In this document: in pieces, positions 47,991-59,800 of the stretch
Layout of the letters: each line of letters begins with the position of its first letter
Numbering within the stretch: the first letter of the stretch is position 1
DNA from: Guyanagaster necrorhizus
Lineage: Eukaryota; Basidiomycota; Agaricomycetes; Agaricales; Physalacriaceae
Assembly: GCF_019112545.1 (NCBI RefSeq)
Contig: NW_025064912.1
Span: 197,473 to 261,472, forward strand
DNA length: 64,000 bases
Direction of reading: 5' to 3'
The notes under the pieces: model-generated
Told to the model about the DNA's origin: nothing
Databases searched by the model: none
The model's input: only the letters and a program-made list of their open reading frames with translations
Made by a program: the position numbers and the translations under genes

Positions 47991-49944
47991 TTGCACCATT
48001 TTCTGCTAAGAAATAAATGTCCTCAGACTGGAGAGATGGTGACGGAAGTGGGTATGGTTGGTCGCTTTCTCCCAGTCACATCTTTCCGCACACCACGGAT
48101 AAAATTCCTAGGGCCGAGATGGATAATTCATGCGACGACGAATGTTGTACTTGAGATAATAGCTAGGGGCAGAAGCGATGGCAGTAAACGTACTCGGAGG
48201 AATTATCGTCTGCCTGCTACGGTGTCTTGTCAAACATGCCAGCTATAGCGCAGAGAGCGAGAAGATAACTTAGCGCTTGCTGCAGACTGAGCGCTCCCAA
48301 GAAAACAGGAACACACAAATGTATGGTAAATGTCAAAGAGCTTATGGTGGGAGATGGGGGATAAGACATATGTTTCCAGAGAATGGGCGGTAAGGTTCAG
48401 GTGTTTCACAGTTTGGTCCCAGAGTTACCCATTCTGGGTGGCGGTCGCTATGAATTTGTGAAGATGTGTAGATCATCAGTGAATTTCAAGCACAATATGA
48501 GTAGTAATTCCTGATTATGTCGAATGCTTCTTATGACCGTATGCCAAAATGCATCTTGGAATAAAGAATAATGGTTTATTGTTCACCTAAGACCAAGACC
48601 AATCTTTTATACCTAAGATAGAGAACTATATATTACTCGAACAGGATCTTCACAAATTCTTTTTTTAAGGATACGCGCCGAAAGTAGTTTATTGCCTCCC
48701 ACGACTACAGCGTTGATATCTCAGTTGTAAATGATTCAAACTCTATATTTCGAGCTATGAATTTTTCTTTCAGTATATATCCTCATTGAAATGTATTTAC
48801 GCAGCTCAATTGCTTGACGTCTGACCAAGTGGAACAAGAAGATGCCAGTTCTAGTTCCTGCCTTGATCCCCGCTTTTGGTTCGCCGCTCTCGGGTATTTT
48901 GATTTATTCTTGTCAACATCATCATGCTTTTCATTTGACAGGATCTCGTCTGTCCATATGGATATGTCAAATTCATGGTGCGCAGCCAATAGCGTATGGG
49001 CAATTGATAAGCCCTAAGCGCCTGTAGTTATTCAGTTATCCCCCTTCACTGTCTGCAAAGATATTCATTCGCAGGCCTCCCATTGACACTCGCATATAGG
49101 TTTTTCTCGCAACCCTCAATCTGAAATGGTCGATCTTCCCAGCGGTACTGTCGCCCAGGTGTCCGTTTTTTCCCGCCGAATTCTCGGTCTTAGATTGCCT
49201 TGTTCGATGGCATGACCATAACACTGGGTGGCATTTGCCGCATTGTGTTCTGGAAGGGTCGGATCGAACTTTAAAAGATATGTCAGCCTTTGGATGCCAT
49301 GGAGATAGACCTGCATTTATTCTAGTCATATTCTGGTCTTCGGCCTTCGTTAAGTAATAGATATGTATAGGCAATAGAGATTCAATTCTTGGGGGCGTTT
49401 CACTTTCCAGCAAGTCGCATCAAGACTTTAAGATTGAACCCGGGAAACAGTACCAAGTTATGCCCGGACCTGTTCGGACCGTCCACATCCGGCATAAAGC
49501 GACTCACTGGTCACCGCCCATGCCTTCAACCATTCAGGACTATAGAATATTATCAGATGTACTGAGATAACTCGCTCTAATTGCCGATTGAGGCAGTCTT
49601 ACTGCAATGATTTTTTTTCTTTTCCCTTTTCGAAGACAGTTCGAGCGGTGACTGTGGGTCTACTAATAATAGAGGCTCGTGAACAAGCTGTCGACCCTTT
49701 TGAGTCCACTGTATGGCTTGACGTTATTTCAGGTTCCCGTTCACCTCGTTTGCGAACTCTGTCTTGACAAGGCTCAAAATTCAATCGTGATGTGGTACAT
49801 ATGCAAAAGCCCTGACCGATTCGGAATTCGGCACAGCCCATTCCCTTCTCCTTCCTGAAGAACGGTGTGTCTCGCTTGGTTTCCAGCGAACAATATTCCC
49901 CGCCTTCTCCTCTTCTATCCTACAACACCATTGGCGGTGTCGCC
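47991..49944. other. Gene-poor stretch
   Basis: No gene recognised. Frames at 47898-48248 (plus) and 49036-49413 (minus) are over 110 codons but show no domain. Short T-rich tracts lie near 48660 and 49609. Confidence 0.4.
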
Positions 49945-50795
49945 ATGCCCGTAAGTCAGCATGATACCGCGATGCTGTGAAAGGCTGATCAGCCTATGTC
50001 GGTTGACTCTGCAGAAACATAACCGGAACGACCGTCCTCATCTCTGCGTCGACTGCCTCCAGACCTTTAAACGAAACCACGATCTCGATCGGCATTGGCT
50101 AGCGAAACATGCCTCGGAGGAAGAAAAGGCGTCGCGGCAAGTAGAATACTCGCACACAGGACCTGGTGGTTACTGAGCTACATTTGAACAGATCATGGTA
50201 CTGCCTATGTGGGCTCAGCGGCATACAGTGGACCAACGTTGCTTCGCACATCCGTACCCAGTGGGCTCTCTTCAGTGACGCTCCCTACACGTTAACTGAC
50301 CATCCTATCTCCAGCACGGGGGAGAAAATTAGATGCAAGGACTGCCCCTTCGAGGCGACGAGCAACGCAAACATGACGAGACACCGCCAGGGCAAACTCC
50401 CCGACTACCCCTGCTCGTCGCGCAAGAAAACAAAGGGCAAAAATTCCCGCATCGCACCCTCCAGCCCTATCGACGATGACGACGCCGTTAGTTCTTCCGG
50501 CTTCTCTGGCATTGTACCATTAACGGCTGAGGAGTATGCGCGCTTCTTATCCCTGATGCGCAGCGCTGAGGAGGACGCTTCACCGACCCCTCCTAGTCGC
50601 CCGGCCACACCTGGCCTTGGCAACCCTTACCCAGTCATTCCTCGCTTACCCACACCGTCGCCCCCTCCTGAAGCATTCCTCCCAATCCCGGAGGAGTACC
50701 GTCTACCCCCGTTGATTAATGTCAACCGTCATGACCTTGTGGCCGCCAGCGTCCCTAGCACGTCAGGCTCCCCCTGCCGCCGCGCGCACCACTGA
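49945..50795 (+). CDS. C2H2-type zinc-finger protein
   Basis: Exons 49945-49950, 50015-50136 and 50192-50795 give 243 aa. Exon 1 encodes only Met-Pro. Near residues 11-32, LCVDCLQTFKRNHDLDRHWL followed by AKH is a standard Cx2Cx12Hx4H finger. SWYCLCGLSGIQWTNVASHI follows, then RCKDCPFEATSNANMTRHRQ, a second finger with Cx2Cx12H but no clear last His. The C-terminal half is Ser/Pro-rich. It is probably a nuclear DNA-binding protein of an Agaricomycete-specific type; the target is unknown. The second intron keeps phase only with a GC donor (GCAAGT at 50137); the overlapping GT donor at 50141 would lead to an early stop. It lies head-to-head against a decayed hydrolase in a block repeated, in decayed form, at 56-59 kb. 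Confidence 0.68.
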
Positions 50796-51449
50796 AGTAG
50801 GTCGTCAAGGGGGATAATGTATTCCCTTTTCTATCGCAGCGTTGTCGTTTTTTTAAAAAAACACTTTTGTCTGTTCTTTCTTTGTTCGTCATATCGCCTA
50901 TTGTCTCTGTGTTCTGCTGCTCGGCTTAATATCCTGTTGTTCGTTCCTTCGTTATCACCTGAATGTTGGCGTTCTAGTCTGTCCAGAACTTAATGTGAAA
51001 TGTATCAATTGCAATTTAAAAAAAGAACAAAGTTTTCCAGGAGAGCAGGTTCAGACCGCTCCATGAAGGAGAATTGGAACATTGGAGACATAGAATCTTG
51101 TGGTCGGCGGAGATGTGCAGGTCGGAGGATCTTGGCTATCAGTAACAGTCACGAGCCTCGAAAACAGGTGTACTCCTTTCCTGAACAGGTATTGCGTTCA
51201 GTCTCTTCTACCGAGATGCCGCAGCGCCACAACTTCCACAGGTGCGAACGTTGTTTCATCGGTAGAGGTCTTGCGAACGACCAGTGTTGCGACTCAGCCA
51301 TTGGAGGTGGACACAAAGCGTTCTACATTAATTCCTCCAGCTCGGAATCCTCCGTCGAGACGGATCGGATCACTATACGGCCAGTTCTTCTGCTCGAAGG
51401 TTCAGCATTGGGACGAGATGCTTCTGATGCAACGTACCCTGCATAATAC

Positions 51450-52190
51450 ACTTGGCTCAAAGCACGCAACCAAAGATCCTGCCGCCGACACCCCTTCCAA
51501 TCCCGGGTCCCTCTAGAGGGTCCAAGGACGTGATCTCGGAGTCGGGGATGTCCTTAACGACCATGTCGGCAGAGCGACGACTGGCCTTGTCAGAGACCAT
51601 GTGGGTTTGTACCGAGCCTCCATGAGGGTCCACACTGAAAGTCATCCTTCATAGGCACCCAAGGGGAAATGAGGCACAGCGCCCGAAAAGCCGTATTAGC
51701 TGGGAGTCTAGTTCTGCGGGCAGACCGTTGACCAGGGAAAAGGTCCCCTGAATAAGACAGCTTTTTCGCGACGTTCACCGACTGTTAGAGGAGCTCAAAA
51801 GCGCCAACTTGAAACTTCACGGGATGAAGCAGGAATTGCATTTTCTGGCAAGAAGTCTACATTTCAATTCCGTCAGTAATCATCCAGAATCCACTCGGGT
51901 TCCAACGGGACTTACTTATAAACCAGTAAGTTATCACGACCCCGACGAAGGCGTGCGAACTCCGATGACAGGTGTCGGCGAAACACCATCAAGGCGTCGG
52001 TGTAGCTCATGTGCAGCCGGCCTGGCCTGTACGTGCCACCTGGATTCCAATGTCAAGAACACGCTTAACGACAATCGATTATAGTACACTTACCATGACA
52101 GTGAGGAATGGCAAACGTTATCCAGACGCTTCGGTCCAATCCATAACAAGTCAGTGCCACCCGCAGCAGTTGATTGGACTTCATCGATGA
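51450..52190 (-). pseudogene. HGG-motif alpha/beta hydrolase relic, copy 1
   Basis: Two blocks match copy 2 at 57.0-58.9 kb. The upstream block (about 51960-52190) reads PHCHG, an intron, then GTYRP, and after a short insertion TDALMVFRRHL; HCHGG is the oxyanion HGG motif of hormone-sensitive-lipase-type esterases. The downstream block (51457-51645) carries SADMVVKDIPDSEITSLDPL, comparable to LAAGMVVKEIP in copy 2. I find no continuous frame between them and no recognisable GDSAG nucleophile, so I treat it as decayed. Short-chain ester hydrolysis would have been the ancestral activity. Confidence 0.55.
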
Positions 52191-54844
52191 AAATTCACCT
52201 CGTTCCGTTCAACAGAGAGGGCGCCCAGTCATGATCTTCTCATGACCGGTGAATAGTCGGGCTTCGGCCCGTATGCCTGCGTTTGATATCGAAGAATGAA
52301 GCAGCTAATGAAGGACAAGGTTTCTTTGGATATACAGTGCTAAAGTATGGCGTAAGTAATTAAGTGGAACAAGACACTGACAGCTACCCACGCAAATGCC
52401 ATTATAGCGTGGATCGTCTCCATTATAGTGTGTGAAGAAAAAAAATCTTGAACTCGTCGACATGGAAACATTTAGCCTGTCGAGATGATGTTCCTGACGC
52501 GCTGGGGTGCGTTTGGGACATTTTGACTCCTTCTAAGCGCGATGAAAGAGTCAGCGTAAACCCCATTTAGAACTTTGTCCAACTGTACCATCTGATAATA
52601 AGAACTAGAAAATGTATCATCAATGCATAGATCATAGTTGATATGATTGCGACCATTGACGTGGTAATCAGTCAAGATAGATCGTTAGGGCCTTGATTCA
52701 AAAGCTCGGATCGAAATGCAGGAGAGAAACTCACCCAAGGTGCTATTCACGTGAGCTGGTTTTCATGGAATCGGCCACGTCACAGTGATGGGTATTTGCT
52801 GAATCCGTTGGTCAAAATCGAACAAGATTCTGCGACCTTCGTCCAGGGGGAGATAAAACAATTCAAATAGATGAGGCAGTAAACTACGGAGGTACTCACA
52901 GGGATTTGTGATTCGGAACCGTGATCCGAATCTTGCGGCAGCAGTACTGAGTGCCATTGATCCCACAAACCTTGATCCTCAGTGCTTTCTATCGTTTTGT
53001 ATAGTTTCACGGCCTAGGCAGATAGAGAGTAAACACACGGAAATCGGTAAGAGTATACTACTTACCACTTTGTATTTTCATTTCTGAACCCTTATATCAT
53101 TCTTCTTCGTACAACACAGCGTTCTTATGCTCGACAAAGTTGACAGGTATTGCTGTCCTGAGTGCTGTTCGCTGTCCATCATCTCAGTGGACAAGCTTTT
53201 ACGTCACGCATCGCCGTCGGGGTCTGAGGAAGAGAGCGTTTCGATCACTAGGCTTCAGCCGAAATAAGTTGCCCGAACTCACTCCGGCAAAGCCTTTCCG
53301 CTGTGTTGGTTCGGGGACTCTGGAAGTTGCGCAAGCTTCGACTTGAGAGAAATTTTGCGAACACGGTTTAAAATATTGCATTACCTGGGCTAATAAACTG
53401 GAAGGAAATGTGGAAAGGAATAGCTCCACTGGCAGCAGCTATGCGGCGCAACTTGCCTCCAAAATTATCCTTGGTGAAGCCGTCGAAGCCGAAGTCAGAT
53501 ATAGTCTCGCCGCACCACGGCTTAAAAATACTAGAAGCTTATTTCCATTTTGGGCCACACCGCTTCTTTCCTTTTCACCACTGGCGACAGAGGAGAACGT
53601 GATGAGTTTCTTGTTGTAGCTATAAAGCACCAAAATTCTGACATCAACTTGGATAACAGCCGTTCGGCTCAAGGCTTCACGAGTCGCGGTCCTGGGTCAT
53701 TTTTGAATGAAAAATATCGTCTTGGTACGATTGAAACGTTGGTGGAGGATAGGGAAAGTGTTGAATAATGGTGAACTCGTCGTCTCACAGTACGTGGCAT
53801 GGATCTTTTTCTTTGCATTTCTGACATGGCGTGCAGCTGCCATTCTGGAGCAGGTCCATCAAGCGACAGGTGACTCGGTTCTTTTACCGGTTTCCCCTAA
53901 CCTCTAACATCTTTATCTTCTCGTCTACCTCAAATCCAGCAAGTAGCCCAACTAAACTGCGAAAATTACGGTATTGAACACCAAGAGGCCAAACACAATA
54001 CATGGGCGCGGCTCTTTACACTATAATTCCTTCTCTGCATATCTGATGGCAGCCGGCGCACAAAATTCGGTCCGAAGTCGCAGAACCTGATTGATCCTCC
54101 TGCTCTTACTTTTTCAGCAAATCTATTTGTGTTTTCCTTCGACTGGCCATAATCGAACCAATGTTAAGACGCAATCATTTAGACGAACGATCACTAGATA
54201 CGTCACAACGCTTGTTCATGATTAGCCTCCCAAGGCCAGCGGTGGACATAATCTCTGCAGGCAACGGATCGTGGCGTTGAGGATGTAGGTGTCCATTGAG
54301 CCAACTTGGTCTGGGACTTTTGTAAGTACTTCGTGACCCGTGCTTCCAGCGTCTGAGCCAGTTTCCTTCAAGGTTCTTGGCCGCTCGACATTGAACGCTA
54401 AGTTCACCTTGTGCAGTTGAGCCGCCAGGCAGCTTCAGCGCACTCATAATTCTGTTGGAACAAGATATTTGTCGAGGCCGCGCCCAGACTTCTTTACCTG
54501 TCGCACTATGGTTTCAGCAATGTACAACGCCTAATGTAGTCGGAAGCAAACTTTCAGTGACGTTGACGTTTGAGGCTCAGAACCAGTTTTTCGAATTGTT
54601 TAATTCAAAGCACTCGCAGGATGCCGGGAGCCCTTAATATGTTTTCATTTCCGACAGTTTTCCGACTCGTCGCAGGGAAGTGATTAATCCCCGCATGTTT
54701 GTAATCGAAGCGTTCAGTACCTTTTTTGAACAACAGCACGCCATGTAACATCGATTTCTTCTCCTCAGAATTTCCTGAACTCATTTGGTGGTATTCACTG
54801 GCAGATAACGACTATGTATCCCTTTTTGCAACATTTGGTTGTGA
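52191..54844. other. Accessory stretch without a clear gene
   Basis: Open frames on the minus strand at 52763-53010 (KLYKTIESTEDQGLWDQWHS and a second segment HLFELFYLPLDEGRRILFDF) look like exons of an unknown decayed gene, with a gtgagt donor between them. A further minus-strand piece at 54175-54447 has a C2-like opening (GELSVQCRAAKNLEG). I cannot assemble a full gene. Confidence 0.35.
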
Positions 54845-55526
54845 TCATTGCCTCTGTAAACACCCTCCCTGCAATTCCAACTCCGAGAACATGAACAGAT
54901 CATCCTCCACGTCGAACTGCCCCTGCTCCAAGGTTAATTCGCCAAATTCCCGTTTTACGGGAGGAATGTTAGAGCTGGTAGAGTCGCACTGTGACGGTTT
55001 GGACAGATATGTGATGGTGGCAACATTCCAGACCCCAATGAATGGGTGGTATCCGATGTCCACTGTCCCGGTTCTTGTCGCGATTGAGTTGCGAAGGGTT
55101 GTCGTCGATCCGTGCCTGTGGCGAGACGGACCGTGAGATGGATGGTCCTTTTCTTGACTGCGGACGAGTTCACGCGAGTCATGAGGATGTTTCAATTGCA
55201 AAGGCCCTAAGCTGGCCTGGGAGCAAAGGGCCGATGTGAATTTGAACGTAACCATTGTCATTACTGAATCTTGAACTGTTCAGAGTTACGGTATTAAATT
55301 GAAGGAAGAGCGAATGTCTGTATTCCGGACCGAACTTTTTTGAACTGCGAGCGCAATTTAACAGATCGTCAGGGTCCAGGGATGAGGTGTCCTGGAGGCG
55401 CGGGTGCCCGCCTGGGAAGGCTATGGGGCCAGAGCTAGCACTAAGAGCTGCGACGAATCGGGGTACTAGTATTTGAGAACTGTCCAGACTCGAAGTTTCA
55501 AACGCCTGTGCCTGTAAGCGAATCAC
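54845..55526 (-). pseudogene. C2-like relic, member 1
   Basis: Two minus-strand segments: one with DPDDLLNCARSSKKFGPEYR, and one with VKKRTIHLTVRLATGTDRR. The second resembles VQKDHRFTVTVRQTGQDRD at 59.6 kb; the first shares DDLLN and a 19-bp exact DNA word (aatttaacagatcgtcagg) with 62801-62819. Several frames must be combined and stops intervene. The FTVTVRxTGxDR strand pattern suggests a C2-like beta sandwich such as precedes NACHT domains in many Agaricomycete proteins; that is a guess from pattern. Confidence 0.4.
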
Positions 55527-56199
55527 AGTTTTTCAAAGATTAAAAAAATGTGTGCTTGAATGGAGGAGTTGCCAGGGCTCCGCTTCATGACGTGAAAATA
55601 AATTTGGCAAAATCACTTGCACAGGGTCAAAACTCATCTGTGCTTCGCTTCCATGGAGAAGCTTTGCAATTTTTCAAGCCAAAAAACACTGAACGCCTTT
55701 CTTCGGCAGTTTCTTTCGGCCCGATGGCCCGGTTACGACAACATAGCGCCTGCTATTCGAATCCAAAATTGTTGCTTGAACTTGCTTCAATCCTCGGGTT
55801 TGTCCGAGTGTAACGGCTCCAATGCAGAGTACATTCATAGACGGGGATTTGAGACGCATTCATGGTAAAAATCTGACACACCCGGGAGCGACCGTTCGCG
55901 ACGGAATCGCGGAAATAACCTAGATCTCTTTCAATGTTCTGTCAACATAATCAATTGGTATTCAGTGCTAGGATATGTTCCACGCTTTTAGCGCCGTGTT
56001 TTCAACTCCGCGTTGAAGCGCCACAGACGCGATGATCATGGCGTACGGAATAATAGAAACGTTCCTCTCAGCACTGACAATGAGGGCCCCCAACGATGCT
56101 AAGCGACTTCCATGTTTCCGCCTTTACGCCAACGTGATTCGATATCTCATCACCCGAATGTATCGCACCTATTGTTCTCCTTATACCAGTCTACAAATG

Positions 56200-56560
56200 T
56201 CCACCTACAAGCTACCACCGCCGCGGAAATGGAAGCATACCCGCTACCTTGACCCCGACACCGACCTATTATTCCCTATCCTCGTCGACTCAGAAACAGC
56301 ACGAGGTGCAGTCGAATCTTTGCCGTCTGCAGTACCTCGGAGGGAGGTGGTCGAAAAGACCAGGATAAAAGGAGGCAAAACTACCACCCGGGCCCCCGGC
56401 ACCTATCAATTCCTGAGAAAGTGCTGCCTACCACCATTGCACATAACGCCAGCCGCTATGATCACTTGCCCCACCCTCCTTCGAGCATCCCCCAGAACAT
56501 CTCGCCGCACTGAAGTAGGCCAATAATGGGGGAAACTCCCCTTCTATCGTCATGACCATC
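56200..56560 (+). pseudogene. Possible decayed 3' end of a zinc-finger paralogue
   Basis: The end of the ORF at 56032-56526 and the sequence after it (cgccgcactgaagtaggc, aatgggggaaactccc, ttctatcg) resemble the end of the zinc-finger gene at 50775-50840 (cgcaccactgaagtagg, aagggggataatg, ttctatcg). The position relative to the following hydrolase relic is also the same. No zinc finger is left in this copy. Confidence 0.35.
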
Positions 56561-57454
56561 GTTTTCTTTTTGCAATCGTCTATCTATCCTGCTCTTGTCG
56601 TGATACCCTTGTCGTCATTGTCGTTGCCTTTCTTGGCTTTCTATCATGCCAGGCGTATGCGCATATGAACCCCTTCCTTTACCCAGTCGCTTGAGTGTAT
56701 TTAGAACATAGATAAAGACTTTGTCTCTCATCATAGGACCGACACATCTCGCTTCATGAAAGTGCTGCTTCTTACGTCGCCGAAAGGATGGACCATCTTG
56801 ACGATATCGACACGAGCCCAGCTAATGGCGGGTGAAGGTTGTAGATTTCTTTTTCCTTCGGCCATTACGACGAGAACCGGCGCATTCAGCTGGGGTAACG
56901 TTTCTCTCAACCGAGACCCGTACTAGCCGTTATATTTTTTGGCACAAACCACTAGACGCTCTCTTTCCCCTGATTCGTCTCCCAAAGAAAAATCCACAAT
57001 GGGTTCACTACGCAGGCGCACCTCCTGCTCAAAGAACTCGACGTTCCTATGAACTTGGTACTGAATGTTTCTCATGCAGCGTCTTGATCCCCTGCACAAT
57101 ACACTCCAGCTCGCCGCATGTAATAAAGATCCTTCCAATAAGTCCTTTCCAGGAGGTCCAAGAACGTGATCTCGGAATCGCGGGATTTCCTTGACGACCA
57201 TTCCGGCAGCGAGATGACTAGTCTTGGCAGAGACCACGTCGTATTTGTACCAAGCCTTCATGAGAGCCCGGTCACACTCAGAGGAGCCATTCTGCATGGA
57301 CACCCAAGGGGATATGAGGCGTAGTCCACAGAAAAAGTAGCGAAGCTGCCGCCCAACATGATGTTTCCCACGGATCCAAATGATTCAATATAGGCGTAAT
57401 GCGGACAAACTTGAAGTCAGGTTGTGGGCAAATTTAGTTACACCAGTAATGTAT

Positions 57455-57486
57455 CGGTTAGGGTGCAAAATCTGCACAGCTAACCG
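57455..57486. repeat. Imperfect hairpin
   Basis: CGGTTAG...GTGCA pairs with TGCAC...CTAACCG around an AAATC loop: 12 base pairs with a small internal bulge. It lies in the sequence that interrupts the hydrolase relic, 86 bp before the tRNA-like element. Confidence 0.5.
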
Positions 57487-57571
57487 GTAAAAGACTATTC
57501 AGTAGTAAAGTAAACATAGACGTTAGGAAGAACCGAGATAATCTACAATAAAAATTATCATCCGCGAGAAG

Positions 57572-57628
57572 CGCATTGAAGGGGAATCGAACCCCCGGCG
57601 GGCCAGGTTACCACTACCCCACTAATGC
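57572..57628 (-). tRNA. Shortened tRNA-Gly-like sequence, probably a pseudogene
   Basis: On the minus strand the element starts GCATTAGTGGGGTAGTGGTA (acceptor strand and D-arm as in fungal tRNA-Gly) and ends GGGGGTTCGATTCCCC followed by TTCAATGCG (T-arm with the TTCGATT loop, acceptor 3' strand). Five acceptor pairs GCATT/AATGC are intact. Only 57 nt separate the ends, about 15 fewer than needed. The anticodon stem-loop is reduced to CTGGCCCGCC, so no standard anticodon arm can form. A tRNA fragment or tRNA-derived repeat is likelier than a working tRNA. Confidence 0.55.
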
Positions 57629-57639
57629 GGACAACAACA

Positions 57640-57990
57640 AACTGTTACAGTTCATTTTTTCGATTCCAAAATCTCTAATATCGACACAGAATTCCAGGAT
57701 GTGGATATACAATTGGAACGCCTCCAAGCTCAACGTCAAGTGGTCTTATCTTCTCGCACCAAAAAAGAAGGCTTTCTATTTTCCCACAAGGCTCTCGTCT
57801 CGCCATTCCGCTCGCTCTCCACACGGAGACGCTACAAGAAATCTTCGTTTATTCTCTCCCTGAGGACCATAACGCAGTCATGCCATAGAAGCAGTCGTCG
57901 CTGCTCCTGACCTACGTGAGGACGCAGTTGTGGTCATCCCTCCACATCGTCGTCCCTGTTACACACACCGAATGTGTACTCTCCAATGGT
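57640..57990 (+). pseudogene. F-box protein relic
   Basis: Frames in order read DTEFQDVDIQLERLQAQRQV (the coiled-coil opening of Agaricomycete F-box proteins), FSHKALVSPFRSL (the F-box start, usually SPIRRLPPEIL), then DHNAVM, LLLTYVRTQLWSSLHIVVP. The last segment is the recognisable end of the F-box region (APLLLxRVCxxWRxIALxTPxLWxSLHI) with part lost. Several frameshifts are needed, so it is dead. F-box proteins of this type are an expanded substrate-adaptor family for SCF ubiquitin ligases in mushrooms. Confidence 0.6.
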
Positions 57991-59369
57991 ATACTCACTG
58001 TGCAACTGATTCCCTAAAAAGTATAGCGATAGATACGATTTACATCTTGCCTTAGAAGGGAAGGTACTAGTTTCGATATCTAGATATCCGAACGAATGCT
58101 GACTTCTCTTCAACCCTGGTAACAATGGGATAAACTGCTTTCAATTGGGCCCCTACGATAGTCATACGAGCTTTTTTGATTACTCCCTTTCGTATGGGAC
58201 ACCAGAGTATGTGTCTTGGCCTTGTTCTCTGTAGTATTATCGGCGTCCTTATCACAGCCGATCGTTCCTTGGACCTGTCGGATCCATCGCTGATTCTTGA
58301 TTCCCTGAAATCGCACATTTCGATTACGATCTTGCGTGGTCTTTGCTACTAATGGGTAATCTCTGATAGCGGTTCATGCTTCCTCAGGCAAGCGAGCTTG
58401 TAGTTATGCCCGAGGAGTCCTCAGAACGCTATTCTCTGCGTCTGCACCGGCCGATAGAAGGAACTCGATGGCATCCCTGGCATCCCGGAACTCTATGGGA
58501 GATGGATTCTCGGGTCAAAGCTCTACATACAAACGCCGTCAGAATCAACTCAAACGAACGGAACTCACTATAAGCCGAGGTCTCTACCTCGACAGAGATG
58601 TTATGCTTCTCAAGCTCTAATTGCAGGTGTCGACAAAATGCCATTAGGGCATCAGGGGAGCCAGAATTGTACGCGCCGCCTAATTCCACGTTCAGCGACC
58701 AACTTCCAGGGAATCTAGAACTGAGATTTGGACCATGACAGTGGAAGATAATCTTACCCAGACATTTCAGTCCAACCCACAACAGCTTTGCACCGTTGAG
58801 CAGTTCATCCACCATCAGGATCAAATCGACCAACTTTGTCCATTTCATATAAACGTCAAGAAGGGGGGGGGCATGATCCATAAGATGTCGAACTGAAGCG
58901 CAGATGCACACTCTCTTCTAGTCTCGAGAGCATTCGGCATTGAATAATGAATCGCAGAGCCGTTTCAATACGTAAAGAGCTAAAGTTCAAGGCATCGGTC
59001 AGAAGGAATAACGTATTGTCAGCAACTGACGCAGCTAGGCAAAGGCCATTACAGCACCAATCTCCCCTATCATGGTGGGTTTTAACGAGGAATCTGGGCT
59101 CTTGTTCTCTTAGACAGGAGAACACATCGCCTGTCGAGATCCAGTTGGGGTCCTTGGCTTCTTCTGACGATGAAGAAAGAGTGGATTCAGAATCTTGGTC
59201 GTAGCTGAATGTAGGTAGCGATATATTGGGGGTCAATACATTGAGGAATGCCATGTTTACTATCAGAAGAGATACATGCAGTCCTCGCAAAATGCAAGAT
59301 CAGATTTTACATGAACGAGATCCAAAAACAAACTTACGTAGAGCTGATACCTAGTAATTGAGTCGGGAT

Positions 59370-59800
59370 TTCCCCAGCGCTGTAATCCCTGTCAAACTCT
59401 ACGAAGGCATGAGGAAAACATTCGCGCTATCAGTGAGAGCGAATGGAAGAATTTGGGGTGACCATTTATCTTTCGGATTCGGGCCAACTGTCTCCTCGAT
59501 ATCGGCTAACGAATCATCCACCGTGACACTGAGCTTTCCAAGTATGTCTCTATCCTGTCCAGTCTGCCGAACAGTAACTGTAAAGCGATGGTCCTTTTGT
59601 ACGAAATATGAGCATATCTGCAGCCCTGTCGAGTATTCCGCGAGAAAGAGTCCCAGGATCCAGATAATTGCTCTTTACTGATCGTATTGCTCGTCGTTTG
59701 TAGGCTGAGTCTCCAGTTGAGGCGCTGTCGTCGTGAAAGGAAGGAAATGGGAGAAAGGTAGCTTCCATATTGGGCTGGGCTCGACGCTGTGCTTAACACT
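59370..59800 (-). pseudogene. C2-like relic, member 2
   Basis: One frame reads VQKDHRFTVTVRQTGQDRDI, LGKLSVTVDDSLADIEETV, GPNPKDKWSPQILPFALT and then a stop. This is the clearest member of the related segments at 55.2 and 62.6 kb. The alternating hydrophobic strands and the KDKWSPxxLPFALT end fit a beta-sandwich such as a C2 domain, the kind found at the N-terminus of NACHT-type proteins in Agaricomycetes. No NTPase domain follows. Confidence 0.4.

Larger units (their letters stand above)
57000..58860 (-). pseudogene. HGG-motif alpha/beta hydrolase relic, copy 2, interrupted
   Basis: Read right to left. AKLLWVGLKCLGKIIFHCHG joins across a gt-ag intron to GAYNSGSPDALMAFCRHLQL, with ISVEVETSAY after it (58570-58850). 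This has the HGG oxyanion motif and the strand leading to the SLAPE element. The next exon (58390-58530) reads IEFRDARDAIEFLLSAGADA after a one-base loss that throws the SLAPE codons out of frame. The C-terminal part is 1.1 kb further on: MVVKEIPRFRDHVLGPPGKD (57150-57210) and FITCGELECIVQGIKTLHEK (57050-57120), the usual place of the catalytic Asp strand. Between them lie the F-box relic and the tRNA-like sequence. This is an esterase/lipase-like family (alpha/beta hydrolase fold 3), not functional here. Confidence 0.65.
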
